A stretch of DNA of 52,405 bases from IMG/VR virus record IMGVR_UViG_3300033153_004539, positions 1 to 52,405 of that record, one strand, 5' to 3'. The position numbers and the translations under genes are program-made. Below are positions 33,293 to 42,358 of the stretch, piece after piece. Every line of letters begins with the position of its first letter. Positions within the stretch are counted from its first letter, which is position 1. The stretch comes from a virus. The notes beneath the pieces are model-generated. The model was not told the origin of the DNA. It searched no databases and saw only the letters and a list, made by a program, of their open reading frames with translations.

Positions 33293-36200
33293 TGTTCTTG
33301 CTCACCAGTTACGAGTCTGTTTAAGTCCTTAGCGTAACTTGCTTTCCAACCAGGTATAACTTCATCAGTTATACTACCTGACATGTTAGCAGAGGATCCA
33401 AAAGATACACTTAAGCCTCTAGTTATTTTTGTTGCTAATGTAACTGTTCCAGTACCATCGAAACCAGTTGTAAAAGCTTTATCGATATTTACAAAAGATG
33501 TAACGGTAGCTGTACTAACAAAAGCAGCAGCGAGAGACTGACTGAAACCTAAATTAGCTGTTAATGTACCTGTGCTATTTATTGCAATATTAAGTGGCTT
33601 ACTACCACTTAACCTTGCTGTCATAGTTCCGAAGGAACTTACAGCAAAAGATAATTGTTTATTTACTCTTAAATCTGCTGCCATACTGCCAGAGGCAGTT
33701 ATACTAGCAAAGAAACCTTCACTTGTTTTTAAAGCAGCTGTTACTGTAGCAGTTGACGTTATTGCAGCAACTAATGCTTTAGTAGCTGTAATATTAAAAT
33801 CAGCTGTTATAGTAGCAGAAGCAACTATACTTGTAGATAAAGCGGCTTTGTTTAATACTAATTCTGCCGTCATATTAGCGGCAGCAATGATAAACGCACC
33901 TAAAGGTTGCGTGGCACCTGATCTAACCCAAGCTGTCACAGTACCAGTAGAAATTATATCTGTTGATAAGGCGGCTTTATTATAATTTAAGGAACCAGTT
34001 AATATTCCGCTAGAAGTTATAGAAACATTAAAGTATTTAAAATTACCTGCATCTAACGATGCTACCATTACACCAGTAGCATTTATAGCAGCAGTTAATC
34101 CTCTAGTTCTATTTAAGTCCCCCGTCAAGGAACCAGTAGAAATTATAGCAGCAACTAACTGATGTGTTTCACCCTTAGTAACATCAGCCGTTAAGAAACC
34201 AGTAGAACTTATAGCAGCAGTTAGGCCCCTAGTTCTTTCTAAATCTGCCGTCAGAGTACCAGTTGAAGTTATAGCAGCAGTAAGTGTTTGCGTACCACCT
34301 GTAGTTATATCTCCCGTAAGGGAACCAGTAGAAGTTATATCAGCAGCAAACTGCTTTACTCTGTTAAGGCTACCAGTTAACAAACCACTTGAAGTTATAT
34401 TAGCAGATAAGGCTGCTTTATTAAGTGTAAGGTCACCAGTTAATAAGCCATTAGAAGTTACATGGAGATTGAAATTTTTAGAATTACCAGCATCAAGGTC
34501 TGCTGTCATAGTACCAGAGGCAACTATGTCAGCAGCAAACTGTTCTGTTTTACTTAAAGTACCTGTTAAAGTACCACTGGAAACTATAGCAGATGTAAAT
34601 GTTTTCTCTACATCTAAGTTACCAGTTAAAGTACCAGTAGAAGTTATATCAACAGATAATGACTGTATACCACCTGTAGTAATATCTGCTACTAAAGTAC
34701 CAGTGGAAGTTATATCAGTAGTAAATTGTTTTATTCTGTTAAGATTACCAGTTAATAAGCCACTGGAAACTATAACAGATGTTAATCCCCTAGTTCTTTC
34801 AATATCAGCAGTTAAAGTACCAGTAGAAGTTATATCAGCAGCAAGTGCTTTAGATGCTGTTGTAGTAATATCTGCTACTAAAGTACCAGTAGAAGTTATA
34901 TCAGCAGCAAACTGCTTTATACGGTTAAGGCTACCAGTTAATAAGCCATTGGAAATTATATCAGCAGATAGGGCTGCTTTATTAAGTATTAAGTCCCCAG
35001 TTAATAAGCCACTGGAAGTTATATGTAGATTAAAGTTTTTAGAATTACCAGCATCAAGATCAGCTACTAATGTACCAGTAGCATTTATTGCAGCAGCTAA
35101 TTGTCTAGTTCTAGTTAAATCCCCAGTTAATAATCCACTAGAAACTATGGCAGATGCAAATGTTTTCTCTACATTTAAAATACCAGTTAAAGTACCAGTA
35201 GAAGTTATATCAGCAGCAAGTGCTTTAGCTGCACCTTTAGTTACATCTCCCGTCAAGGTTCCAGTTGAAGTTATATCAGTAGCAAACTGTCTAGTTCTAT
35301 ATAAATCCCCAGTTAATAAGCCACTAGAAGTTATAGCAGATGATAAAGCTGCTTTATTATAATTTAAATCAGCAGTTAAAGTTCCACTGGAAGTTATATC
35401 AGTAGTAAGTGCTTCTATAACAGCAGCAATAGTGACATCAGCTGTCATTAAGCCACTAGAAACTATACTTGTTATAAAGAATTTTCTAGGATCAACATAT
35501 ATAACCTCGACACCTAATTGAGTTACTCTTGCTTTAGGCGTACCGTAGTCTAAGCGTATGACTTCGACCGCTTGTTGAGTGACTCTGGCCTTAGGTGTAC
35601 CAACATTTAAATATACTACTTCAGAACCTTGTTGTGTTAAGCGAGCCTTAGCTACACTATCTCTACTTAAATCTCCTGTTAGTAAGCCTGAACCAGTAAA
35701 ATCAGCAGCTAATTGATGTGTTGCATTTTCCCACAGATTAGCAGTTACTACACCTGAGCCAGTAAAATCAACAGAAAGAGCCTCTATAACCTGACCCTGT
35801 TTTTGTAGATCAGCTGTTACTAACGCTGAACCAGTTATAGCAACAATTAATGGTTCATAATTAGGTATATGAATAACTTCAAGATATTGACCAGTGACTC
35901 TGGCAGTAGTTGTTTCTGTTACTGTATAAATAACTTCAAGGGGTAAGTGCGTTACCCTAAGGTGATTACTCTCAGCAATAAATTTTGTAATATCAGCAGT
36001 TACTAAGGCGGTTGAAGTTATAGCAGCAGATAGTGCTACTTCATAATTTAGATTCCCCGTCAGGGAGGCGGTTGAAATTATATCAGATGTAAGACCTCTA
36101 GTTCTTTTGTAATCAGCCGTCATAGTGCCAGAGGCAGTTATATCAGCTGATAACGATTCTGTAGAACCTGTTGAAAGATCACCCGTTAATAAAACACTGG

Positions 36201-37404
36201 AAGTTATATCAGCAGTTAATTGTCTTTCTCTAGTTACGTCAGCCGTTAAAGTACCAGAGGCAACTATAGCAACTGATAATGATCTAGTTCTTTTTACATC
36301 ACCCGTTAATAAGGCACTGGAAGTTATATTAGAAGTTAATGTTTTAGTTGCACCTGCATTAATATCAGCAGTTACTAAAACATTTGAAGTTATATCTGAA
36401 GTTAAATACCTAATTCTTTTAGAATCAGCTGTTAAAGTACCAGAAGCAACTATAGCAGTAGTTAAGCCTTTATATCTTTTTACATCAGCTGTCATAGTTC
36501 CTGAAGAAACTATATCAACTAAAAGGTACTCTGTTATTATCTCTGATAGGTCAGCCGTTACAGTAGCAGTAGATGTTATATCAGAAGCTAATTGTCTTTC
36601 CCTATACAATAAAGCTGCCATATTACCACTGGCAACTATGTCAGATGTGAACTGACATTTTCTACCAATGTTGGCTACCATTAAGACATTAGAAGTTATA
36701 TCAGTTGTTACACCTCTGATTCTTTTTACATCTGCTGTTACTAAGCCTGAACCAGTTACAGCAGCAACTAATTGCTCTGTTACTGGTTCATCTGCTTCCT
36801 TAAATGATATACCAATTAAGCCCCAGTCATCAGCAGAAATATTAAAGCCTACGGCTTTGCTACCTGCTGTACCACCATCTAAATCATACTCAGTGCCCCA
36901 TACCTGATTACCGGCATCATAAGTATGGACTAATGTATAATTTGTACCCGCCGTAGGCGGAGTACGGTAGCCATGGCCTAATCCACCATATATAAGAGCA
37001 TTATCAACAACCGTCAGGTTAAGTGTTGGGTTAGCTGTAGTACCTGTGGCACTATTAGAATTATCATAAGCTGCTGTTTTTAATGTAGCTACATCAAAAG
37101 AAGTAATACTTGCTTGAATATTGAGTAAGCCTGTGTTAGGTATACTTAATGTATTTGAACCAGTTGATGGCTCAATAACATACCATACCTCAACACCTGC
37201 TTCAATTGATACTTGGAAACCTTGGCCACTATCGACCATTGGTAAAGAGTTATAGGTGGGAGCCCCACCTGCACGTGCTACAGCATTACGGATAAAAATA
37301 GTCAATACAAGTAGCTTACAACTGCTACCACACGAATGTGTGGTATCATTTGGGTTAGCAGCACCATAAGTGCCCTGCGTACTTGTATCAACAGTAAAAG
37401 CCAT
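33289..37404 (-). CDS. Giant modular repeat protein, probable virion fibre
   Basis: A 1,371-residue protein. Residues 1-210 form a jelly-roll-like domain (KLLVLTIFIRNAVARAGGAP, VEVWYVIEPSTGSNTLSIPN, DDWGLIGISFKEAD). The rest is about 50 units of 20-22 residues with consensus 'L.adItSsG.LTadL.....', for example LTADITSSVLLTGDL, FATDITSTGTLTGDV and LSANITSSGLLTGSL. Two other module types interrupt it: HLRVTHLPLEVIYT / ARVTGQYLEVIH, and three ARxTQxxxEVIY units around residues 580-640. Regular hydrophobic/Ser-Thr periodicity suggests a beta-solenoid or beta-prism fibre. The gene lies between the adaptor and the sulfotransferases. The binding target is unknown. Confidence 0.75.
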   Translation of the reverse strand: MAFTVDTSTQGTYGAANPNDTTHSCGSSCKLLVLTIFIRNAVARAGGAPTYNSLPMVDSGQGFQVSIEAGVEVWYVIEPSTGSNTLSIPNTGLLNIQASITSFDVATLKTAAYDNSNSATGTTANPTLNLTVVDNALIYGGLGHGYRTPPTAGTNYTLVHTYDAGNQVWGTEYDLDGGTAGSKAVGFNISADDWGLIGISFKEADEPVTEQLVAAVTGSGLVTADVKRIRGVTTDITSNVLMVANIGRKCQFTSDIVASGNMAALLYRERQLASDITSTATVTADLSEIITEYLLVDIVSSGTMTADVKRYKGLTTAIVASGTLTADSKRIRYLTSDITSNVLVTADINAGATKTLTSNITSSALLTGDVKRTRSLSVAIVASGTLTADVTRERQLTADITSSVLLTGDLSTGSTESLSADITASGTMTADYKRTRGLTSDIISTASLTGNLNYEVALSAAITSTALVTADITKFIAESNHLRVTHLPLEVIYTVTETTTARVTGQYLEVIHIPNYEPLIVAITGSALVTADLQKQGQVIEALSVDFTGSGVVTANLWENATHQLAADFTGSGLLTGDLSRDSVAKARLTQQGSEVVYLNVGTPKARVTQQAVEVIRLDYGTPKARVTQLGVEVIYVDPRKFFITSIVSSGLMTADVTIAAVIEALTTDITSSGTLTADLNYNKAALSSAITSSGLLTGDLYRTRQFATDITSTGTLTGDVTKGAAKALAADITSTGTLTGILNVEKTFASAIVSSGLLTGDLTRTRQLAAAINATGTLVADLDAGNSKNFNLHITSSGLLTGDLILNKAALSADIISNGLLTGSLNRIKQFAADITSTGTLVADITTTASKALAADITSTGTLTADIERTRGLTSVIVSSGLLTGNLNRIKQFTTDITSTGTLVADITTGGIQSLSVDITSTGTLTGNLDVEKTFTSAIVSSGTLTGTLSKTEQFAADIVASGTMTADLDAGNSKNFNLHVTSNGLLTGDLTLNKAALSANITSSGLLTGSLNRVKQFAADITSTGSLTGDITTGGTQTLTAAITSTGTLTADLERTRGLTAAISSTGFLTADVTKGETHQLVAAIISTGSLTGDLNRTRGLTAAINATGVMVASLDAGNFKYFNVSITSSGILTGSLNYNKAALSTDIISTGTVTAWVRSGATQPLGAFIIAAANMTAELVLNKAALSTSIVASATITADFNITATKALVAAITSTATVTAALKTSEGFFASITASGSMAADLRVNKQLSFAVSSFGTMTARLSGSKPLNIAINSTGTLTANLGFSQSLAAAFVSTATVTSFVNIDKAFTTGFDGTGTVTLATKITRGLSVSFGSSANMSGSITDEVIPGWKASYAKDLNRLVTGEQEQ
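33350..36775 (-). repeat. Tandem coding repeats (about 50 units of 60-66 bp)
   Basis: Unit-length direct repeats, for example TAAAGTACCAGTAGAAGTTA recurring many times on the plus strand, encode the ITSTGTLTADL-type units. Several neighbouring pairs differ by only a few bases, so the array is probably still expanding, contracting or being gene-converted. Long open frames on the opposite strand here are shadows of the repeat. Confidence 0.85.
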
Positions 37405-38273
37405 TACACTAAGATTGCTCTCTTAGTTGTTAATTCGTAATCAAACTCTTCCATCATCTCACTATGGTCTTCCTCGATTTTAGTCACTTGCTCCTTAGTT
37501 AATATGTCTTTCCATTGATTAGCTTTGCCAACTCTAAAGAATTTACCACTTGCACTATTTTCACTTAACTCTGCGAAACCATTCTCTTCCTCATGTTTAC
37601 GTAAGTTCTTAAAAGTGTTTTCTTTAATAGCAAAATCTAATCTATCTTGGTCAACTGGCATAGTTAAGAATTGTATTACTTTTGTAAATTCTTCATGTGG
37701 CTTATCTAATAAGTCTTCAAATTTTAATACTAATGTTTTAATATTTTCATTAAGTTTGGTCCATGTCTTAACATGCTCTGACCAAGTTAAAAGTATGTGA
37801 TGTAAGTTATCTTTATTTTTAAGTGCAAATTTTATGTTACACATATGGGCAATAGCTTCATCAATATCTTCACCCAAATGATCAGCAAAACTAACAGCAA
37901 TATCTCTTGGGTCTCTGACAAGATATACTGCCCCTCTACTCAACTGAAATGGGCAAACAGGAATATCATTGACAGCTATTTTCGCATGATGTGTTTTTAA
38001 TACTATATCTCTTGTAGCATAGACATTAAGGAAATTAAGTAAGGTCGCTGGTCTATAATATGATTGCTCTTCAAATGTCATCCGATCTAACGGTCTGGCA
38101 CAAGTTATTTGTACAACCTGTGAAGTTAAATCGTTATATGCAAACTGGAAAGCACTATTAATGTCAATAGGGAAACCAGACACATAAGAATTAATAAACA
38201 TACGCAACCAAGTATTACCACTTTTAGGGTAACTAGCGAACCACCATATTTTTCTTTCTGACGGATGGATCAT
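37404..38273 (-). CDS. Sulfotransferase, copy 2
   Basis: A 289-residue PAPS-dependent sulfotransferase. The 5'-phosphosulfate loop is FASYPKSGNTWLRMF (about 12-26), the 3'-phosphate motif is VYLVRDPRDIAVSF (with a Ser in the expected place), and FFRVGKANQWKDILTKEQ lies near the C-terminus. It transfers sulfate from PAPS to a hydroxyl or amine, often on glycans or lipids; the acceptor cannot be read. It overlaps copy 1 by 4 bp and touches the giant repeat gene (TAATG), so all are co-expressed late. It might modify virion or host-surface sugars. Confidence 0.88.
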   Translation of the reverse strand: MIHPSERKIWWFASYPKSGNTWLRMFINSYVSGFPIDINSAFQFAYNDLTSQVVQITCARPLDRMTFEEQSYYRPATLLNFLNVYATRDIVLKTHHAKIAVNDIPVCPFQLSRGAVYLVRDPRDIAVSFADHLGEDIDEAIAHMCNIKFALKNKDNLHHILLTWSEHVKTWTKLNENIKTLVLKFEDLLDKPHEEFTKVIQFLTMPVDQDRLDFAIKENTFKNLRKHEEENGFAELSENSASGKFFRVGKANQWKDILTKEQVTKIEEDHSEMMEEFDYELTTKRAILV

Positions 38274-39049
38274 AAATACTTACAACCTTTCATTGTTTTA
38301 CCGTGATGTTCCTCAATAAGCTTAGTTTGTTTCTTTGTTAGATACTTTTTCCATTGATTCGCCTCACCCATTCTAAAGAAATTACATGCCCCGCCTCTCT
38401 CGGTGAAACCATTTTCTATTTCTAATTTTTTAAGATTATTGAAACTAGCTTCTTTAATAGCAAATTTTACTCTTTCTTCACTATGTCGCGGTAAATATAA
38501 TACTTTTATTATGGCTTTAAAAGCCGCTTCTGTATGCTCTAGTAAGTCTTCATATTTAAAGCCTTTCAGATTTGTGTTCCACCAAGAGTCTACATGTGTT
38601 GACCAACTACTTAGTACATGACCCATGTTATTAACTTTTGATGATATAAAACACGATTCATCATTCATAAAGTCTATTGCTTCATCTATCTCTATACTAT
38701 AATGTTTAGATAAGCTTATAACTACGTCTCTTGGGTCTCTTATTACGTAAATACCACCATTAGTTTTACTTAAAGGTATTAATCTTTTATCCTTGACTTT
38801 AACATTAGCGTTATGTGTTTTTATACATATGTTTTCTAGCTTACTTATGGACTCATTATAATTACCTAAGTATTCATAAAGATCTTTAGCTTTAGGATGT
38901 AAATCAGGTTGTATATCACTTATTACAAATTGTTTATCGGTATTTATGTCTATTTTCTCACCTGTTAGGTAAGCTAATAGAAACATTCTTACCCAGGTGT
39001 TACCGCTTTTTGGGTAGCTTGCGAGCCACCATATGTTACCAAGTTTCAT
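38270..39049 (-). CDS. Sulfotransferase, copy 1
   Basis: A 259-residue paralogue of the next gene. It has LASYPKSGNTWVRMF (about 9-23), GIYVIRDPRDVVISLSKHYS, KFAIKEASFNNLKKLE and FFRMGEANQWKKYLTKKQTK. All core PAPS-binding motifs are intact in both copies, arguing against decay, while the middle regions differ, which could mean different acceptors. It is the first of the tandem pair, 50 bp after the tail-protein gene ending at 39099, with the TACTGGAT repeat in that gap. Confidence 0.88.
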   Translation of the reverse strand: MKLGNIWWLASYPKSGNTWVRMFLLAYLTGEKIDINTDKQFVISDIQPDLHPKAKDLYEYLGNYNESISKLENICIKTHNANVKVKDKRLIPLSKTNGGIYVIRDPRDVVISLSKHYSIEIDEAIDFMNDESCFISSKVNNMGHVLSSWSTHVDSWWNTNLKGFKYEDLLEHTEAAFKAIIKVLYLPRHSEERVKFAIKEASFNNLKKLEIENGFTERGGACNFFRMGEANQWKKYLTKKQTKLIEEHHGKTMKGCKYL

Positions 39050-39084
39050 ATCAATAACCTAATATCCCTTATTATATTTTTAAA

Positions 39085-39101
39085 TACTGGATACTGGACT
39101 A
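39085..39101. repeat. TACTGGATACTGGACTA motif at a gene junction
   Basis: Two overlapping copies of the dispersed motif lie between the sulfotransferase start and the stop of the tail-protein gene, whose last codons they include. The orientation is TACTGGA on the plus strand, upstream of the sulfotransferase pair in transcript order. Confidence 0.65.
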
Positions 39102-39536
39102 GGCTAATGTTACAGTAATAGCACCAGTAGTAAATTCAGCAGTGTCACCACTGTCAATAGCTTTACCCGTATCAACAGTAGAGTAGAACCACATTTCACC
39201 AGTATTATAAGTAGCATTATCAACGATAGCACAACTACCTACAGTACCCCAAGAACCAGTAGCTTGCGGATATGTAATAGCGGTAGCATTATCCGTTTGA
39301 CCATCACCACCAGCTGTAGCAGTCCAATTAGCATCAAGTGGAGCTAATGCCTGACGAGCATAGGTATCAGTGGTAACGACTTCAACACCAGTACCAGTAG
39401 TAAAGATAGCGGTATCGCCGTCAATTGGTGTCGTAGTGCACAGTGCTATTGCCACTACTGAAGGCTTTGCGAATGTTGCCGTCCTGAACAGATGGCCGAT
39501 CAATGTGTCTTCCAAATAATCTGACATTTCCGACAT
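39099..39536 (-). CDS. Phage virion protein (SDYLED type)
   Basis: A 145-residue protein. MSDYLEDTLIGHLFRTATFA, then VVAIALCTTTP, then TYARQALAP match a widespread small virion protein family ('M..yl.d.ll.h.fr.t.f..P..vy.aL.t..P') whose place in the particle is not settled. The C-terminus (GEMWFYSTVDTGKAIDSGDT, then EFTTGAITVTLA) is typical of the family. GAGAAGGAG precedes the ATG at 39536, and a Met at 39527 is an alternative. It overlaps the upstream gene by 116 bp. Confidence 0.75.
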   Translation of the reverse strand: MSEMSDYLEDTLIGHLFRTATFAKPSVVAIALCTTTPIDGDTAIFTTGTGVEVVTTDTYARQALAPLDANWTATAGGDGQTDNATAITYPQATGSWGTVGSCAIVDNATYNTGEMWFYSTVDTGKAIDSGDTAEFTTGAITVTLA

Positions 39537-39969
39537 TTGTAATCTCCTTCTCAGAGTTTTCAGGGTGTTGGTCTAAAACAAAATCGGGACTCAATTTACC
39601 AAGCTCGATGGCTGCTTTGGCCCGTTTTACAAAAGTTTGTATTGTCACCCCATACAACCAAACTCTTATAGGTTCGACCGTAGCATCAACATAAATTTTT
39701 CTTTTATCACCCACTGGTTCACCAATAAGCAAACTAGCATGTGCATATCTGAGAATATGTGATTTAAACATCTCCTCTTCAGTGACATCCATTTTACCAT
39801 GTATGACATGTGTCCCATCAGTATAAAAAGTTATTTTTTTACCTAATATTCTACAAGTAGCCAATACATTTGCTTTACTACCTTCAGAAACATCACCTTG
39901 ATGTCTTAATAACCTCTTCATCATTAAGGAAGGCTTCATATGTGCTACAAATTGTTTTACTTTAGCCAC
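39421..39969 (-). CDS. Hypothetical protein, long 3' overlap
   Basis: A 182-residue basic protein; the core (SEGSKANVLATCRILGKKIT, YAHASLLIGEPVGDKRKIYV, KRAKAAIELGKLSPDFVLD) has no recognised family. After LDQHPENSEKEI the frame runs 116 bp into the next gene, across its Shine-Dalgarno, giving a polar tail. The tail may be real overlap, or the native stop may have been lost through an indel: the -1 frame has a TGA right at the HPEN codons. It is co-transcribed with virion genes. Confidence 0.5.
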   Translation of the reverse strand: MAKVKQFVAHMKPSLMMKRLLRHQGDVSEGSKANVLATCRILGKKITFYTDGTHVIHGKMDVTEEEMFKSHILRYAHASLLIGEPVGDKRKIYVDATVEPIRVWLYGVTIQTFVKRAKAAIELGKLSPDFVLDQHPENSEKEITNVGNVRLFGRHIDRPSVQDGNIRKAFSSGNSTVHYDTN

Positions 39970-41296
39970 TTAATTGTACTCCTTCAAATTCTAAGTCTAT
40001 TTCTACTTGAGGTCCACAAACTGCACCTCTTCTTGGTTGGTTGAAACTTAATGGATTAGTTATTAAGAACACTCTCCAAATTTCACCCTCCCAAGTTGTA
40101 AGTTTCATACTATGGCCATTATGTTGTTTTAAGAAGTATTCAAACTCAAGCCCTTTGTTTCTAGTCATACTGAAAGTGTAAGTCAACCTACGACTAGTAT
40201 TATATTTTATATATGTTCTCTTAACACCATTCATGCTTTTCTTTAATAATAAATCTGATACAATATTTTCTGTATTACCAACTAAAGGCTTAGGTAAAGT
40301 TATTACGTGTTCTGGTCCCTCAAAAGGTGACTGAAGAGTCATGTACTCATTCAGTAATGTGCCTATTGCAACCTGGTTAAAAGTTAATAGACTAGTTGCA
40401 CTTCTATCACCTTGCGTAGTAAGCAAAACATCTAAAGTACCTGTACCAGTAAAACTTACAGAAAAATTAGAATCAGCAGTATACGTTACATCTTGGGTGA
40501 GATTTAAAGTATTACTTGCTACACCTGGTAAATAATCTACTGAACCTTCTGCTAGGTGGGTGAAATTTAAAACACTGAATACTGGTCGTGAAGGATCAAC
40601 ATCCTGTAATAAAACTAAAGTATTGTCAGCTACTTTATTATATAACTTACCGCCTACAGCTAACTGACTAAGAAGTAATACATTAGATGCACTTACATCA
40701 GTTGCTCTACCTACAGATACTTCATCACTAAGTGATAGAGTATTTGAAGGTGTAACATTAAATACATTCTCTGTTGTTACATCTTGTGTAAGCTGTAGTA
40801 AGTTACCTGGGTACTGTTCAGGTACTAATATTGCTTGTAAATTACCTGTACCTACAAAGTCTACTGCGAACTGTACAGCACCTGCTCTTGATAAATTAGC
40901 AGTAACTACCGCATTAGAATAAAAACCTACAATAAAACTACCAGTCAAATCCTCTGTAGAATGTATAACCTCAATATATTGACCAGTGACTCTGGCTGTA
41001 GAATCTATGTTATATGTATAAATTACCTCAAGAGGTAAATGAGTTACACGTAAGTGGTGACCTTCAGTTAAAGTTAAATCTGCTGTTAAAAAAGCTGTAG
41101 CATTAATATTTGCTACTAAGCCTTTACGGCTATCTACATATATTACTTCAGTACCTAGTTGTGTTACTCTTGCTTTAGGTGTACCACTCCTTAAAAGTAT
41201 AACCTCATTACCTTGTTGAGTAAGGCGAGCATTAGGGGTGCCGGTATCTAAATAGATAACCTCTACACCCTGTTGTGTAAGACGTGCTGTCGCCAT
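39962..41296 (-). CDS. Modular tail protein with ARxTQ, SSGLVTA and LxLTQ repeats
   Basis: A 444-residue protein that combines all repeat types of this genome. Residues 1-60 are three units of ARxTQxGxEVIYLDxGTP. HLRVTHLPLEVIYTY / ARVTGQYIEVIH follows, as in the giant protein. SSGLVTA-like units are present (LVANINATAFLTADL, FAVDFVGTGNLQAIL). From about 165 to 300 it has LTQ-type repeats (LLQLTQDV, LSLSDEV, LVLLQDV, LNLTQDV). The C-terminal 130 residues (RTYIKYNTSRRLTYTFSMTR, TWEGEIWRVFLIT, LEFEGV) parallel the end of the 20619-21890 protein. It is probably a tail or fibre component. Confidence 0.7.
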   Translation of the reverse strand: MATARLTQQGVEVIYLDTGTPNARLTQQGNEVILLRSGTPKARVTQLGTEVIYVDSRKGLVANINATAFLTADLTLTEGHHLRVTHLPLEVIYTYNIDSTARVTGQYIEVIHSTEDLTGSFIVGFYSNAVVTANLSRAGAVQFAVDFVGTGNLQAILVPEQYPGNLLQLTQDVTTENVFNVTPSNTLSLSDEVSVGRATDVSASNVLLLSQLAVGGKLYNKVADNTLVLLQDVDPSRPVFSVLNFTHLAEGSVDYLPGVASNTLNLTQDVTYTADSNFSVSFTGTGTLDVLLTTQGDRSATSLLTFNQVAIGTLLNEYMTLQSPFEGPEHVITLPKPLVGNTENIVSDLLLKKSMNGVKRTYIKYNTSRRLTYTFSMTRNKGLEFEYFLKQHNGHSMKLTTWEGEIWRVFLITNPLSFNQPRRGAVCGPQVEIDLEFEGVQLSG

Positions 41297-41304
41297 TCCA
41301 GACC

Positions 41305-42348
41305 TTACGCAGTTATCTCAATACCAAACTCAGCAGCATTAACATCAGATTCAGTCCACGCAACAGCTGTATCGGGGTTAAGTTCCCACATACTAGTTAA
41401 AAATTGATATTCAGCATCAGAAGGTATTAAAGTATCACCCTGGTAATTTGTACTACTTATTCTTGTTAAAGCCTTAAATTCTCTTGTACCAGGGACATCT
41501 TTTTTAACTGTAGAGACAACCTGTACACCTGCTACTGAAGATATAGTACCTGTAAGTGCTTCATAATTAAATAAGTCAACATCAGATATATTATCTGATT
41601 CTACATAAGTTGTATCACCATCATTAGGCTCTTCATCAACTAATAGATAATTATCAACACTATTACCATCTGACCCAGAAAAATCACTAGTAGTTCCATT
41701 GCTGTCAGGCATTATTGTTTCAATATTCAACATACCTATAAAATCAGACCATGTGCCTGATCCAGTATCATCCCAAATAACTAAAGAATCTAAATAAGTA
41801 TAAGTACCGTGACCATTATAGGTGAAACTGTGAATAATACCTGCTGATGCACCGTAATTAGTGTCTTCACCAGCTATTAAATCTAACCATATTTCACCAT
41901 CAATTTTAACTACACAGTCACCTGTTGAACAAGAATCGGTACTAGTACCCTTTATTTCAAAATGGTGCCAAGTATTTAATGTTAAGCTTTTTATAGAGGA
42001 ACTACCAAGTTGAGCATCAGTATAAGTACTCCAATGAATTTGCCCACTATCTTCTAAAAATAATTTAAAGTAGTATTGACCAGTTGATGATGTTTTAAAC
42101 AAACATAACACATTATCAGTTAAAACAGCGGACCTATACCACCAAAAAGACACAAATAAAGAACCGGTAAATGATGTTGTAAGATATGTGTATGTAACTT
42201 GTTCATTAGTTATAAATCTAATACTAGCCCTACCATTTTTTACAATAGTTGTTTCTATATCAGGTGAAGCAACATAACCCAAACCTCTTTTATTTAAATC
42301 ACTAATAATATCATAAAAGTCAAAGCTATCAGCCAGTAAGAAAGCCAT
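41305..42348 (-). CDS. LamG-like virion protein, paralogue 1
   Basis: A 347-residue protein with a concanavalin/LamG-like jelly roll. It has SLFVSFWWYRS, HHFEIKGTSTDSCSTGDCVV, VKIDGEIWLDLIAGEDT and YLDSLVIWDDTGSGTWSDFI. A C-terminal domain ends DTAVAWTESDVNAAEFGIEI. Such proteins are usually carbohydrate-binding decoration or fibre proteins. It is one of three adjacent paralogues with the same ending (W.E.P.TA.AWT.S..(N/D)AAEFG), and it includes a Cys pair (CSTGDC) absent from paralogue 3. The cluster lies between portal and modular tail genes. Confidence 0.7.
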   Translation of the reverse strand: MAFLLADSFDFYDIISDLNKRGLGYVASPDIETTIVKNGRASIRFITNEQVTYTYLTTSFTGSLFVSFWWYRSAVLTDNVLCLFKTSSTGQYYFKLFLEDSGQIHWSTYTDAQLGSSSIKSLTLNTWHHFEIKGTSTDSCSTGDCVVKIDGEIWLDLIAGEDTNYGASAGIIHSFTYNGHGTYTYLDSLVIWDDTGSGTWSDFIGMLNIETIMPDSNGTTSDFSGSDGNSVDNYLLVDEEPNDGDTTYVESDNISDVDLFNYEALTGTISSVAGVQVVSTVKKDVPGTREFKALTRISSTNYQGDTLIPSDAEYQFLTSMWELNPDTAVAWTESDVNAAEFGIEITA

Positions 42349-42358
42349 CTTATTCCCC

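Noticed and set aside
34469-35362. Long plus-strand open frame (297 codons) and its neighbours at 33572-33985 and 36125-36655
   Set aside because: They lie antisense to the repeat protein and merely mirror its repeats; an open complementary frame is expected from the unit's codon pattern, and none has a ribosome site.
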